Assembly: GCF_000012845.1 (NCBI RefSeq)
Contig: NC_009615.1
Span: forward strand, 4,528,501 to 4,592,500
Reading direction: 5' to 3'
DNA from: Parabacteroides distasonis ATCC 8503
Lineage (GTDB): Bacteria > Bacteroidota > Bacteroidia > Bacteroidales > Tannerellaceae
DNA: 64,000 nt
Below the pieces are notes generated by a model. The model was not told where the DNA came from. It made no database searches and was given only the letters and a program-made list of their open reading frames with translations. The position numbers were made by a program, and so were the translations under genes. Numbering within the stretch: position 1 is the first letter of the stretch; every line of letters starts with the position of its first letter. Of this stretch, positions 15,718-25,304 are shown piece by piece.

Positions 15718-17205
15718 ATGAGTACAGAAGAAAGAGATGAATCTCAACCGCGTCCAAAAAAAGTGATACCAAGTATCAGACGGGAAAACACAGACCAAGA
15801 AGGTGAAAGAAGACCTTACAATCAGGGTTATAATAAACCTGAGGGTAGCTATGAACGTAGACCGTATCGGTCTTATGGAGAAAATAACCGTCCTTCATAC
15901 GGGGATCGTCCGAGCCGTCCGCGTTCTTACGATAATAACCGTGAAGGCGGGTATGGCAACAACCGTGAGGGGGGCTATGGTAATAGTCGTCCATCTTATG
16001 GCAACAATCGCGATGGTGGGTATGGAAATAATCGCCCGTCTTATGGCAACAACCGTGAAGGTGGCTACAACAGCGGCCGCTCGTCTTATGGAAATAACCG
16101 CCCGTCATATGGGAATGGAGGAGGGCAATACAATCGTCCGTCTCGTCCTAATTATGATGGACCGGCAAAGGCTTATTCCGCTAGTCCTTCCGGAGAGGGA
16201 ATGTCTGCGGATGGTATGAAGAAAAGAAGACCTAGAGTAGGTGATACCCGGGTTGATTACAATGATTCACGTTCAAGCGGCGGGGACGGTTACGCACCCA
16301 GACGTTCGTATGGTAACGATAACTCTTATGGCGGTAATCGTCAAGGGGGTGGTGGATATGGAAATAATCGCCGTCCTTCTTACAATAATAATCGCCGTTC
16401 CGGTGGAGGAGGTGGTTTCCAAAGACAGCAGGGTTACAACATGCGTCCGAAACAGATCAAGTATAAGGAAGTCTTGGCGGATCCGAACGAACCGATTCGT
16501 TTGAACAAATTCTTATCTAACGCTGGTGTTTGCTCTCGTCGTGAGGCGGATGAGTTTATCCAGAAAGGGGCTGTTAAGGTTAATGATGTCGTGGTAACGG
16601 AATTGGGTACTAAGATTACTCGTCAAGATGTTGTTACATTTAACGAGAAGCCGGTTCAGATCGAGAGCAAGGTGTATATCGTATTGAACAAGCCGAAGAA
16701 TTGCGTAACGACTTCTGATGATCCTCAAGAACGCTTGACAGTAATGGATTTGGTGAAGAACGCTTGCCAAGAACGTATTTATCCGGTAGGCCGTTTGGAC
16801 CGCAATACGACAGGTGTCTTGTTATTGACGAACGATGGTGATTTAGCTTCTAAATTGACTCACCCATCTTTCAAGAAGAAGAAGATCTACCATGTGTGGT
16901 TGGATAAGAACGTGGCTATCGAGGATATGGAGAAAATCGCCAACGGCCTTGAGCTTGAGGATGGGGAGATCCATGCGGACGCTATCAGCTATGCTAGCGA
17001 GGACGATAAGAGCCAAGTGGGTATCGAGATCCATTCCGGCCGTAACCGTATCGTGCGCCGTATTTTCGAATCGTTGGGATATCATGTGACGAAATTGGAT
17101 CGTGTTTATTTCGCCGGTTTGACTAAGAAGAACTTAGGCCGCGGTAAATGGCGTTACTTAAATGAAAGGGAAGTGAACGCTCTTAGGATGGGAGCTTTCG
17201 AATAA
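15718..17205 (+). CDS. RluB/RsuA-type rRNA pseudouridine synthase with long repetitive N-terminal tail
   Basis: 495 residues, about twice the usual family length. Residues ~1-245 are low complexity, dominated by Gly, Asn, Arg, Tyr and Ser, with imperfect repeats of NNREGGYG and NNRPSYG types and basic RRP/RRSGGGG stretches. An S4 RNA-binding domain follows ([19 protein letters not shown], ~260-305), then the catalytic domain with GRLDRNTTG carrying the catalytic Asp. It isomerises a uridine in rRNA; the position cannot be read from sequence. The tail resembles eukaryotic RGG/low-complexity RNA-binding tails. asnS begins 14 bases after the stop, so the two form an operon. Confidence 0.88.
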   Translation: MSTEERDESQPRPKKVIPSIRRENTDQEGERRPYNQGYNKPEGSYERRPYRSYGENNRPSYGDRPSRPRSYDNNREGGYGNNREGGYGNSRPSYGNNRDGGYGNNRPSYGNNREGGYNSGRSSYGNNRPSYGNGGGQYNRPSRPNYDGPAKAYSASPSGEGMSADGMKKRRPRVGDTRVDYNDSRSSGGDGYAPRRSYGNDNSYGGNRQGGGGYGNNRRPSYNNNRRSGGGGGFQRQQGYNMRPKQIKYKEVLADPNEPIRLNKFLSNAGVCSRREADEFIQKGAVKVNDVVVTELGTKITRQDVVTFNEKPVQIESKVYIVLNKPKNCVTTSDDPQERLTVMDLVKNACQERIYPVGRLDRNTTGVLLLTNDGDLASKLTHPSFKKKKIYHVWLDKNVAIEDMEKIANGLELEDGEIHADAISYASEDDKSQVGIEIHSGRNRIVRRIFESLGYHVTKLDRVYFAGLTKKNLGRGKWRYLNEREVNALRMGAFE

Positions 17206-17219
17206 AAAAAACGATACAG

Positions 17220-18626
17220 ATGGAAACAATTAAACGAACAAAAATTGTAGACGTACTGAAAAGCGACGCTTTCGGTACTACCGTGAACGTGAAAGGATGG
17301 GTTCGCACCCGCCGTGGTAGCAAACAGGTGAATTTTATCGCCTTGAATGACGGTTCTACAATCAATAATGTTCAGATCGTTGTGGATGTAGATAAATTGG
17401 GTGATGAGTTCTTGAAACCGATTACCACGGGAGCTAGTATCAGCGTAAACGGTATCTTGACACAATCCCAAGGCAAGGGGCAAAGCGTGGAGATACAGGC
17501 TACCGAGATTGAGATCTTCGGTACGGCTGATCCAGCTACTTATCCGTTGCAGAAAAAGGGACACTCCATGGAGTTTTTACGTGAGATCGCTCACTTGCGT
17601 CCTCGTACGAATACATTTGGCGCGGTATTCCGTATTCGTCACAATATGGCTTACGCTATCCATAAGTTTTTCCATGATAGAGGCTTTTTCTATTTCCATA
17701 CGCCGATCATCACGGCTTCCGACTGTGAGGGTGCCGGACAGATGTTCCAAGTTACTACCAAAAATTTGTACGACTTGAAAAAGGATGAGAATGGCTCTAT
17801 CATTTATGAGGACGATTTCTTCGGCAAGCAGGCTAGCTTGACGGTTTCCGGACAGTTGGAGGGTGAGTTGGCAGCTACAGCCTTGGGACAGATTTATACG
17901 TTTGGCCCTACGTTCCGCGCTGAGAACTCAAATACGCCTCGTCATTTGGCGGAATTCTGGATGATTGAGCCGGAAGTCGCTTTTAATGATATCACGGACA
18001 ATATGGAGTTGGCCGAGGAGTTCATTAAATATTGCGTACAATGGGCGTTGGATAACTGTATGGAGGATATCAAGTTCTTGAACGATATGTTCGATAAGGA
18101 ATTGATCGCTCGTCTGGAAGGGGTCTTGAAAGACTCATTCGTTCGCTTGCCGTACACTGAAGGAATCAAGATATTGGAAGAGGCTGTCGCTAAAGGACAT
18201 AAATTTGAGTTCCCTGTTTATTGGGGTGTAGACTTGGCTTCTGAGCATGAACGTTTCTTGGTGGAGGATCACTTCAAACGTCCGGTAATTTTAACGGATT
18301 ACCCGAAAGAGATCAAGGCTTTCTATATGAAGCAAAACGAGGATGGAAAGACGGTGCGTGCCATGGACGTATTGTTCCCGAAGATCGGAGAGATCATCGG
18401 CGGTTCCGAGCGTGAGGCCGACTATGATAAGCTAATGACTCGTATTGATGAGTTGGGCATCCCGATGAAGGATATGTGGTGGTACTTAGATACTCGCCGT
18501 TTTGGTACGGTGCCTCACTCTGGTTTCGGTTTGGGCTTTGAGCGTCTTTTGCTGTTTGTTACAGGCATGGCAAATATACGTGACGTGATACCTTTCCCGC
18601 GTACACCGAATAATGCTGAGTTCTAA
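17220..18626 (+). CDS. asnS: Asparaginyl-tRNA synthetase
   Basis: 468 residues. An N-terminal OB-fold anticodon-binding domain (about 15-110, with [19 protein letters not shown]) is followed by the class II catalytic core: motif 2 around [16 protein letters not shown] and motif 3 [14 protein letters not shown]. It charges tRNA-Asn with asparagine. It lies downstream of the pseudouridine synthase and ends at a bidirectional terminator shared with an AsnC/Lrp regulator. Confidence 0.97.
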   Translation: METIKRTKIVDVLKSDAFGTTVNVKGWVRTRRGSKQVNFIALNDGSTINNVQIVVDVDKLGDEFLKPITTGASISVNGILTQSQGKGQSVEIQATEIEIFGTADPATYPLQKKGHSMEFLREIAHLRPRTNTFGAVFRIRHNMAYAIHKFFHDRGFFYFHTPIITASDCEGAGQMFQVTTKNLYDLKKDENGSIIYEDDFFGKQASLTVSGQLEGELAATALGQIYTFGPTFRAENSNTPRHLAEFWMIEPEVAFNDITDNMELAEEFIKYCVQWALDNCMEDIKFLNDMFDKELIARLEGVLKDSFVRLPYTEGIKILEEAVAKGHKFEFPVYWGVDLASEHERFLVEDHFKRPVILTDYPKEIKAFYMKQNEDGKTVRAMDVLFPKIGEIIGGSEREADYDKLMTRIDELGIPMKDMWWYLDTRRFGTVPHSGFGLGFERLLLFVTGMANIRDVIPFPRTPNNAEF

Positions 18627-18646
18627 TAGTGCTTAGTGATCATGAT

Positions 18647-18690
18647 AAAAAGGGCCCGTAACCGGTTTCAACCGAATTACGGACCCTTTT
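18647..18690. terminator. Bidirectional intrinsic terminator
   Basis: AAAAGGGCCCGTAA pairs with TTACGGACCCTTTT (one mismatch), with A- and T-runs on its two sides, between the convergent asnS and lrp-type genes. Confidence 0.85.
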
Positions 18691-18709
18691 CTTATATTAG
18701 CTTCCTTTA

Positions 18710-19180
18710 TTAATCGTCGTCCAGATCAATAGGAATTTGTCTTTTGAATGCCTCCTTAAAGGATATGAGCGATTCGGTGCGAGCCAAGCCCAATGGTTGA
18801 AGCTTGTTGTGGATGATGCTTAGCAAATGCTGGTTGTTCTTTGCGTATATTTTTATAAACAGGTCGTATTGCCCCGTTGTATAATGGCATTCCACGACTT
18901 CCGGTATCTGCAACAGCGCTTCTGTAACGCTTGGAAATTGTCCGGGAGACTTTAGGAATAACCCCATATATGCGCAAGTTTCATACCCAACTTTTGTGTT
19001 ATCCACGATGAATTCTGAGCCTTTGATAACCCCTAAATTAGTCAGCTTTTGTATGCGTTGATGAATAGCCGCTCCGGATACGTTACATTCCCTCGCTACT
19101 TCCAAAAATGGCATACGCGCATTGCCGATGATTAGTTTAAGTATCTTCTCGTCCAGTTCATCTAGTTGATGATGTGCCAT
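18710..19180 (-). CDS. Lrp/AsnC-family regulator
   Basis: 156 residues. N-terminal helix-turn-helix (LDELDEKILKLIIGNAR then VARECNVSGAAIHQRIQKL, ~5-50), then the RAM ligand-binding domain (~70-145; VVECHYTTGQYDLFIKIYAKN). Members sense amino acids and form octamers on DNA. The neighbours (asnS, and asnA 7 kb away) make asparagine a possible ligand, but that is a guess. Its upstream gap carries a repeated TGTTAGATTAT, possibly an autoregulatory site, and a -7 box TATATTTG on the minus strand (19238-19231). Confidence 0.88.
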   Translation of the reverse strand: MAHHQLDELDEKILKLIIGNARMPFLEVARECNVSGAAIHQRIQKLTNLGVIKGSEFIVDNTKVGYETCAYMGLFLKSPGQFPSVTEALLQIPEVVECHYTTGQYDLFIKIYAKNNQHLLSIIHNKLQPLGLARTESLISFKEAFKRQIPIDLDDD

Positions 19181-19324
19181 ATATTCAGTATATTTGTATT
19201 ACTGTTAGATTATATCTTTCATATTTAATACAAATATAATGATAATCTTATAATCACCTAAAGATTATGTTAGATTATTTTGATTTTGTAAGCATTCTTT
19301 ATTCAATTATTAAGTATTTTTTTT

Positions 19325-19873
19325 ATGAGCGAAGATCATGTAATAATTAGTAAGCCTGTCCGGGAGATAGCCGATCCTTTATTGGATCTAGTAGAGAAAA
19401 CATATACTAGTTCTTTCCCCGAGGAAGAGCGTCGTGATTTCTCTTTGGTACGTAAGCTTTTGGAGGAAGATAGCCGTTTCGAGATGTATGCCTTGCTACG
19501 GGATGGTATTTATGTGGGTTTCATTACGGGATGGCAATTTGAGGGCTTTGTTTATGCGGAGCATTTCGCGATCGACGAGTCCGCTCGTAACGGAGGAATC
19601 GGAGCGAAAGCAATGACAAGTTTTTTAGCTCTCCACGAAGATCCGGTTGTCTTAGAGGTAGAGATGCCGACAGAGGAGATGAGTAAACGTAGAATCGGTT
19701 TTTATGAACGTCTGGGGTTTGTCTTGGATCACCATGTATATTTCCAACCTCCATATCGTAGAGGAGAGGCGTTATTAGAAATGCGTTTGATGACTCATGG
19801 GGAACTTGATCTGGAGCGATCTTTTAAGCGAGTTAAGACCATTATTCACCAAAATGTCTATGGAGTGAAATAA
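19325..19873 (+). CDS. GNAT-family N-acetyltransferase
   Basis: 182 residues. EHFAIDESARNGGIGAKAM (~79-97) is the acetyl-CoA-binding region and RRIGFYERLGFVLD (~121-134) the following motif. The substrate is unknown. It is divergent from the Lrp/AsnC regulator, sharing a 144-base gap rich in AGATTAT-type words, so it is a candidate target of that regulator. Confidence 0.8.
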   Translation: MSEDHVIISKPVREIADPLLDLVEKTYTSSFPEEERRDFSLVRKLLEEDSRFEMYALLRDGIYVGFITGWQFEGFVYAEHFAIDESARNGGIGAKAMTSFLALHEDPVVLEVEMPTEEMSKRRIGFYERLGFVLDHHVYFQPPYRRGEALLEMRLMTHGELDLERSFKRVKTIIHQNVYGVK

Positions 19874-19904
19874 AAAAGGCGGGATTCTATTTCCCGCCTT
19901 TTTT
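19872..19904. terminator. Intrinsic terminator
   Basis: Perfect arms AAAAAAGGCGGGA/TCCCGCCTTTTTT around a short loop, between the GNAT gene and the convergent exbD gene; it can serve both strands. Confidence 0.9.
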
Positions 19905-19925
19905 AGATATTCTATTTGTAGATCA

Positions 19926-20396
19926 TTATTCGTCGACACGTTGAGCGGCAGAATAACTAATCTTTAATGCGTATGCTTCACGAAGAGCCTGCTTGATGTC
20001 TGTAATCGTTCCCATCTTGGTCTCTTTATCAGCCTTGATAGAAACCGTCATAAACGGCTGGTCCTCTTCCTTCATACTGGACTTTTCCTGTGCGATATAA
20101 TCCTGAATTTCCGAAGTTTCCGCAAAAGCGTCATTTAATTGGATACGAGTTTCAGAACCCATCTTCGCTCTCAAATCTCTAGTCGGCTTACCGACATAGA
20201 TAAATGTTACCAAAGATTTCTTCTCCAATTTTTGAAGCTCTGTAGCTTGTGGAGCATGGAACTCTACTTTCAATGTTACCTCACGCATAGATGTTACCAT
20301 CATGATGAAGAACAAGAAAGCGAACACCAAGTCAGGTAATGATGATGTATTCAATTCGGGCATTTCACGACCGCCCGCTTTACTAAACTTTCCCAT
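19926..20396 (-). CDS. exbD: ExbD/TolR-family proton-channel protein (second ExbD)
   Basis: 156 residues: a short cytoplasmic N-terminus (MPELNTSSLPD), one membrane segment (~19-38, PDLVFAFLFFIMMVTSM) with the expected Asp, then a periplasmic domain. With ExbB it forms the proton channel that energises TonB. The ATG overlaps the preceding exbD stop by one base (TAATG), so translation is probably coupled. Two different ExbD subunits in tandem are usual in Bacteroidetes TonB loci. Confidence 0.88.
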   Translation of the reverse strand: MGKFSKAGGREMPELNTSSLPDLVFAFLFFIMMVTSMREVTLKVEFHAPQATELQKLEKKSLVTFIYVGKPTRDLRAKMGSETRIQLNDAFAETSEIQDYIAQEKSSMKEEDQPFMTVSIKADKETKMGTITDIKQALREAYALKISYSAAQRVDE

Positions 20397-20986
20397 TACT
20401 TTTTACCTCCATAATTTTTAGGTTCAGCTTCTGATATCTTTTGCGGATAAATCTGCTGTACAGCTTTTTGTTGTTCTTCGTCCAAATCAGCGAAATTCTT
20501 ACCGAATTTTTCCTTAGAAACCTTATTTCTCAATTCGTTATAAGCAGCCGCAATTTCATTCTGCACATCGATATAAGCTTGGTATTCGGTACCACGGTCA
20601 TTCTGTAAAGAAATTACGTGGTTCTTCGTTACCATCATCTTTCCGAAGAATGGAACATCAGCCTCTACACGCTCAGGCTTATGTTCGTCATTATAAGGAT
20701 TATCAATGAACTCTTTGATTCTTTCTTTCAATTGCTTGATATCGACAAATTGATCACCGCAGAGAATCTGGTTATTACTGTTGATCAATACAACCAACAA
20801 GTTTCTCTTTTTGATGTCAACATCGGTATCGTTCTTCTGATCTTTAGGTACAGGGGGCGGCAAACGTCTTGCCAAACCTTTATCTGTATCCATTGATGTA
20901 GTAATAAGGAAGAAGATAAGCAACATGAAAGCGATATCGGCCGAAGAAGAACCATTGATACCCGGTGTCTTTCTTTTCTTACCCAT
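20396..20986 (-). CDS. exbD: ExbD/TolR-family proton-channel protein (first ExbD)
   Basis: 196 residues, longer than its partner. MGKKRKTPGINGSSSADIAF leads into one membrane segment (~15-33), followed by a periplasmic domain with an extra charged C-terminal extension (~150-196). Together with ExbB it should form the TonB motor; why two unlike ExbDs are needed is not known from sequence. Operon order is exbB, membrane protein, this gene, second exbD. Confidence 0.88.
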   Translation of the reverse strand: MGKKRKTPGINGSSSADIAFMLLIFFLITTSMDTDKGLARRLPPPVPKDQKNDTDVDIKKRNLLVVLINSNNQILCGDQFVDIKQLKERIKEFIDNPYNDEHKPERVEADVPFFGKMMVTKNHVISLQNDRGTEYQAYIDVQNEIAAAYNELRNKVSKEKFGKNFADLDEEQQKAVQQIYPQKISEAEPKNYGGKK

Positions 20987-21018
20987 TTCTTTCTTGTTTT
21001 ATCAGTTCGTTATTACTA

Positions 21019-21492
21019 TTATTTACCCATGATTCTCTTTACAGAACCCCAAACTACACATGCTACGATCAGAACCAAAAGTACGATTGTAGACATGATC
21101 CACATATCTGTGATCTTTAACCAACCCGGAGTGTTGTAAACTTGAGAGTCTGCGTTCAAACCTGTTAAAGGAGTTGCGTCACCCATCGTGTAAGTGATGA
21201 ACAAAACGGCAACGAAGCAAACCAATACAACCAAAGACATAATCGCTGATTTAGCGTTTGTCTTCAACAACGTCAAAAATTGCCAAACGGCAAACAACAT
21301 TGTACTGATGATTGTCACGAAGAACAATACTGAAGTCCAGTTAATCAATAACCCGGTATAGATGGGCTCTTTCATTTCAGCGGCAGGGTCAACGACTCCA
21401 CCCGCATAAAACATACCCAGAACAATAATACTGATAATAGAACTTATCAGTAAAGTCCAACTGGATATTTTTCTTATTTTAGTAACTGCCAT
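21019..21492 (-). CDS. Small inner-membrane protein of the ExbB/ExbD operon
   Basis: 157 residues with four predicted membrane segments (~12-30, 48-70, 82-102 and 130-152). It has no catalytic motif that I recognise. It lies between exbB (9 bases upstream) and exbD (32 bases downstream) on the same strand, so it is probably an accessory part of the TonB motor complex or its assembly. Function is inferred only from position. Confidence 0.7.
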   Translation of the reverse strand: MAVTKIRKISSWTLLISSIISIIVLGMFYAGGVVDPAAEMKEPIYTGLLINWTSVLFFVTIISTMLFAVWQFLTLLKTNAKSAIMSLVVLVCFVAVLFITYTMGDATPLTGLNADSQVYNTPGWLKITDMWIMSTIVLLVLIVACVVWGSVKRIMGK

Positions 21493-21501
21493 AATTCGTT
21501 A

Positions 21502-22245
21502 TTATTTTTTGAATTTGACGTTGTATTTGATAACCAAGTCAAGCAAAGAGATAGAAGCATCTTCCATTTGATTCAAGATAGCCTCCAATTTGCTTAACAA
21601 ATAGTTATAGAATACCTGAAGGATCAAAGCAACAATCAAACCACCTACAGTAGTAATCAAGGCCACTTTCATACCACCTGCTACAACCGTCGGGCTGATA
21701 TCACCAACTTGCTCGATTTTATCGAACGCCATGATCATACCTACTACAGTACCCAAGAATCCTAAAGACGGAGCCATTGCGATAAACAATGTGATCCAAG
21801 ACATATTCTTTTCCAAAAGACCTCCTTGAACACCACCATAAGAAACGATAGATTTTTCTACAACGTCGATACCTTGGTCAATTCTCATCAATCCTTGGTA
21901 AGCGATAGAAGCGATAGGGCCTCTTGTGTCACGAGCGATAGCTTTAGCGCCTTCAACATCACCTTTGTCTAAAGCATCTTCGATACCCTTCAACAATTTG
22001 CTGGAATTTGTTTCAGCTAAGTTCAAGTAGATAATTCTCTCTAAGCAGAAAGCCAAACCGAAAATCAAAGCGATAGCAACCAAACTCATGAAGTCGGCAC
22101 CACCTTCGATAAACTTTGTTTTTAATGCTTGATACATACCTCCTTCAACAGCTGTAGCTGCGTCTGCAGCGTCCTGCGCGAATGCTACGGTAGAAGTTCC
22201 AAGGGCACATAAACCCAAGAATGCTTTTGCAAATAACTTTTTCAT
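21502..22245 (-). CDS. exbB: ExbB/TolQ/MotA-family proton-channel protein
   Basis: 247 residues. An apparent signal-like N-terminus (1-23, ending in VAFAQ) precedes three membrane segments: ~52-72, ~150-172 (WITLFIAMAPSLGFLGTVVGMI, the channel signature) and ~190-212. ExbB pentamers with ExbD power TonB-dependent uptake across the outer membrane, central to glycan and peptide import in Bacteroidales. It heads the four-gene unit; tonB lies separately 2.9 kb upstream on the same strand. Confidence 0.9.
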   Translation of the reverse strand: MKKLFAKAFLGLCALGTSTVAFAQDAADAATAVEGGMYQALKTKFIEGGADFMSLVAIALIFGLAFCLERIIYLNLAETNSSKLLKGIEDALDKGDVEGAKAIARDTRGPIASIAYQGLMRIDQGIDVVEKSIVSYGGVQGGLLEKNMSWITLFIAMAPSLGFLGTVVGMIMAFDKIEQVGDISPTVVAGGMKVALITTVGGLIVALILQVFYNYLLSKLEAILNQMEDASISLLDLVIKYNVKFKK

Positions 22246-22325
22246 TGTGTGTTTAATTTTTAAGATTAATAATTCTCTTATTTGTTTTTATTTTATTGTT
22301 AATTAATTCATGGTATTCTCCACCG

Positions 22326-22413
22326 CGGAGAGAGCGGGATTCGAACCCGCGAAACCCTTTAGGGGTTTACACGCTTTCCAGGCGTGCCTCTTCAACCACT
22401 CGAGCATCTCTCC
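22326..22413 (-). tRNA. tRNA-Ser (GGA)
   Basis: 88 bases with the long variable arm of class II tRNAs (AACCCCTAAAGGGTT-type hairpin). Acceptor GGAGAGA/TCTCTCC; anticodon stem CACGC/GCGTG with loop CTGGAAA, anticodon GGA. Confidence 0.95.
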
Positions 22414-22560
22414 AATTATTCGCCTAGCTTCTTCTAAAACGACCGCAAAATACGAAAAAATTCCCATATGCAATCTTTTCAGTGCACAAATCTATAGTTT
22501 TTGCTTGACATATACACAATATCCACGAAATAAATTTTGACTTCATTCGAAAAAAAGTGT

Positions 22561-23346
22561 CTATATGGGTTTATTTACGCTTTTAAACAATTCTAATGTG
22601 TTTTTTCGAGTAGCGTTTACGGTTTCCTCTAGCGTGAGGCCGAATGTTTCCGCCACTTTCTCGGCCGTCTTCCATATGTAAGTAGGCTCATTCCGTCTAC
22701 CTCTGTAGGGGACTGGTGAAAGATAGGGTGCATCTGTTTCCAAGAGTATCTTTTTAAGATCCGTTTGCCGAATGACTTCGGACAGTTTTGAATTTTTAAA
22801 GGTAACAACTCCGTTTATCCCGATCTTGAAGGTGGGCAGTTTCTTTATTTCTTCCAGCTCTTCCGTTGTGCCGGTAAAACTATGAAATACGCCCTTAAGT
22901 CTTTCCGCTCCGACTTTATGTATGCATTCCAGAACTTCCGGATATGCGTCGCGGGTATGGATGGCTACGGGCAGGTTCAGATCGATGCTCCAACGCAGTT
23001 GTTCCTCGAAAACGATTTGTTGCTCCTTTAAATAAGTCTTATCCCAATATAGATCGATCCCGATTTCACCGATACCGCAATAAGTACGTTTAGATAGATA
23101 GGATTCCGTTTGTTTTAGGATATCGATATAATTGCTATCCACACTGGTCGGATGCAATCCCATCATGGGGAAAGCGAACTCTGGGTATCGATCGCATAAA
23201 TCGTGCATTCTGTCAATCGTCGTCAGGTCTATGTTTGGCAGAAGCAGGGTGTCGATACCTGAGTCTTTTGCTTTTTGAGCCAGTTCGTCTTGCTCCGGAT
23301 CGAAATCCTCCAGATATAAATGGCAATGTGTGTCTATTAACCTCAT
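22561..23346 (-). CDS. tatD: TatD-family metal-dependent hydrolase
   Basis: 261 residues. DTHCHLYLEDF gives the N-terminal HxH metal ligands; GEIGID supplies the central Glu, FHSFTGT a His, and LLETDAPYLSP the C-terminal Asp. This TIM-barrel family shows nuclease (exo-DNase) activity; the physiological role is less certain. It lies 3 bases after the polyprenyl synthase gene, so the two are co-transcribed. Confidence 0.92.
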   Translation of the reverse strand: MRLIDTHCHLYLEDFDPEQDELAQKAKDSGIDTLLLPNIDLTTIDRMHDLCDRYPEFAFPMMGLHPTSVDSNYIDILKQTESYLSKRTYCGIGEIGIDLYWDKTYLKEQQIVFEEQLRWSIDLNLPVAIHTRDAYPEVLECIHKVGAERLKGVFHSFTGTTEELEEIKKLPTFKIGINGVVTFKNSKLSEVIRQTDLKKILLETDAPYLSPVPYRGRRNEPTYIWKTAEKVAETFGLTLEETVNATRKNTLELFKSVNKPI

Positions 23347-23349
23347 GGA

Positions 23350-24324
23350 TTAGGATTGTCTATGCATTAAATGATCACAAACCTCTTTTAGGATCGTTAA
23401 TTTTTCGGGGGCGACTTGTAAAGCTTTTAAGTTCTCTACGGATGCGTCGTAATAGGCTTGGATTTTATTTTCTGTTAATTGTTTTAGCTGCAATTCGTTG
23501 TAGATAGAGGTGAATGCCTGTATCTTTTGAGCCGGGTCGAATTCTTTTTTATCCATCCAGCTACGGAGAGCTTCCGCTTGTTCTTTATTGGCCAGTCTGA
23601 GAGCGTTGATCAATAAGAATGTTTTCTTGTTGCAAAGGATATCGCCGCCAATGTTTTTCCCGAAAGTGGCGGTGTCACCATATACATCTAGTAAATCATC
23701 TTGCAGTTGAAACGCTAGACCTATATTGATACCAAACGCATATAAGTTGCCTGCGTCTTCCTGTGAGGCACCTCCGAGTAGGGCACCCGTCTTAAGGGAG
23801 CAGGCCAGTAGTACGGCTGTCTTTAGCCGGATCATCTCGATGTATTCTTCCTCGCTCACATCCATGCGAGACTCGAATTCCATGTCGAATTGTTGGCCGC
23901 CACATATTTCCGCCGCGGTTTGCGTAAATAAATCCAACACTTGTTTAAGGTGGCCGTGTTCCGTTGATCCGATTAATTGATAAGCCGCTATTAGCATCGC
24001 GTCTCCGGAAAGAATCGCCGTATTGGCATTCCATACCTTGTGTACGGTAGGTTTGTTCCTTCTTTTATCAGCTTCATCCATCAGGTCGTCGTGCAGCAAG
24101 GTGAAGTTATGGAAAACTTCCAGACCTAAAGCGGGCTTGATCGCATTCTCTATACTATTATTATATATATTACATGCCATCAACGTTAACGCCGGACGTA
24201 TTCTTTTTCCTCCGAGGGACAAGATGTACTCTATCGGCTCGTATAAGCTCTTGGGAGGATTGGTGAATTGTAGTTGAGAGATCTCGCTTTCTATTCTTTG
24301 AAGTATATTCTCGAATGCTAACAT
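23350..24324 (-). CDS. Trans-isoprenyl diphosphate synthase
   Basis: 324 residues. Two Asp-rich motifs are intact: LLHDDLMDEADKRR (~79-92) and FQLQDDLLDVYGD (~205-217). GGKRIRPAL (~36-44) is the IPP-binding block. It condenses IPP onto an allylic diphosphate; the chain length (farnesyl versus longer, for menaquinone or carrier lipid) cannot be fixed by eye. It forms a two-gene unit with tatD, downstream of the tonB terminator. Confidence 0.88.
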   Translation of the reverse strand: MLAFENILQRIESEISQLQFTNPPKSLYEPIEYILSLGGKRIRPALTLMACNIYNNSIENAIKPALGLEVFHNFTLLHDDLMDEADKRRNKPTVHKVWNANTAILSGDAMLIAAYQLIGSTEHGHLKQVLDLFTQTAAEICGGQQFDMEFESRMDVSEEEYIEMIRLKTAVLLACSLKTGALLGGASQEDAGNLYAFGINIGLAFQLQDDLLDVYGDTATFGKNIGGDILCNKKTFLLINALRLANKEQAEALRSWMDKKEFDPAQKIQAFTSIYNELQLKQLTENKIQAYYDASVENLKALQVAPEKLTILKEVCDHLMHRQS

Positions 24325-24353
24325 AGCTGTATCAATTAATGGAGTTATGAAAT

Positions 24354-24385
24354 AAAAAAAGGCTGCGAAAATAAAGCAGCCTTTT
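24354..24385 (-). terminator. Intrinsic terminator of tonB
   Basis: AAAAAGGCTGC/GCAGCCTTTTT perfect arms, with a T-run on the minus strand, 20 bases after the tonB stop. Confidence 0.9.
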
Positions 24386-24404
24386 TGATATGTTTAATGT
24401 TATA

Positions 24405-25097
24405 CTATTGCAATCTGAACGTGATAGGCACAGTATACTTAACACGTACTGGTTTACCTCTCTTCTTACCCGGAGTCCATTTAGGCATGGTACCGATCAC
24501 ACGAAGAGCCTCTTTATCCAATGATGGGTCTACACCACGTAATACCTCAGCGTCTACTACTGATCCGTCTCGGTTAACCACGAATGCGCAGATTACACGA
24601 CCTTGGATACCGTTTTCCTGTGCGATTACCGGATACTTGATTGATTTAGCGATAAACTTCAGCAACTCTGCGTCTCCACCCGGGAACTTCGGCATTTCCT
24701 CTACAACCGTAAAGATCTGCTGAGCGGATTCTTCTTCTTCCTCTACTACTGCAGGCGGTGTATAAACGGCTGTTTGAGCCTCTTGCTGATTATCCTCTGA
24801 TGATAAGATATCTTGCTGTTCCAATTCAACGTCGTCTTCAACAACGTTCAAAACCTCGGTTACAACTGGTGCTGGAGGTGGTGGAGGTGGAGGAGGCGTA
24901 TTCTCCGGTCTCGTGATTTCCACTTCTTCCTCGGCGATGATGTCTGCTACACCCTCGCTAGCCTGAACGACCATTACATCGCGGGTGCTCCATTCGAAGC
25001 CCACGAACAAGACAGCTAAGCCCACTACGAATCCCATCAGGATACTTAGAGACTTACCTCTCTCAAGGTCCGCTTTCGGTGATTTTTTAATTTCCAT
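24405..25097 (-). CDS. tonB: TonB energy transducer
   Basis: 230 residues. An N-terminal membrane anchor (~18-36) is followed by acidic and proline-rich periplasmic linkers (EITRPENT then eight prolines, ~63-76) and a C-terminal TonB domain (~150-230: KYPVIAQENGIQGRVICAFV and KRGKPVRVKYTVPITFRLQ). It transmits energy from ExbB/ExbD to SusC-like receptors. It has its own promoter and terminator. Confidence 0.93.
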   Translation of the reverse strand: MEIKKSPKADLERGKSLSILMGFVVGLAVLFVGFEWSTRDVMVVQASEGVADIIAEEEVEITRPENTPPPPPPPPAPVVTEVLNVVEDDVELEQQDILSSEDNQQEAQTAVYTPPAVVEEEEESAQQIFTVVEEMPKFPGGDAELLKFIAKSIKYPVIAQENGIQGRVICAFVVNRDGSVVDAEVLRGVDPSLDKEALRVIGTMPKWTPGKKRGKPVRVKYTVPITFRLQ

Positions 25098-25133
25098 ACG
25101 TTTATAATAATTTATAAGTGTTTTTCACTTCTG

Positions 25134-25166
25134 CAAAAATACAAATTATTTCATATATCAAACAAA
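25134..25166 (-). promoter_or_regulatory. Promoter of tonB
   Basis: Minus strand: TTTG (25166-25163), 21 bases, TATTTTTG (25141-25134); a second TTTG at 25162-25159 is also possible. It ends about 37 bases before the ATG. Confidence 0.65.
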
Positions 25167-25304
25167 AATGAGAGCGATAATATACCTTTTTGGCATTTTT
25201 CCCGTTTCTGTTAATGTGAAATCCGTATTTCTGAGATTTGCGGGTGTAAAGTAAAAACATTTTTCCGAATTAATGTATCTTTGAACGATTTTTTGCATGA
25301 AAAT

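Noticed and set aside
15900..16150. Regular repeats that might be a CRISPR array
   Set aside because: They are in frame inside the pseudouridine synthase tail and encode Gly/Asn/Arg/Tyr repeats; there are no equal spacers and no cas genes.
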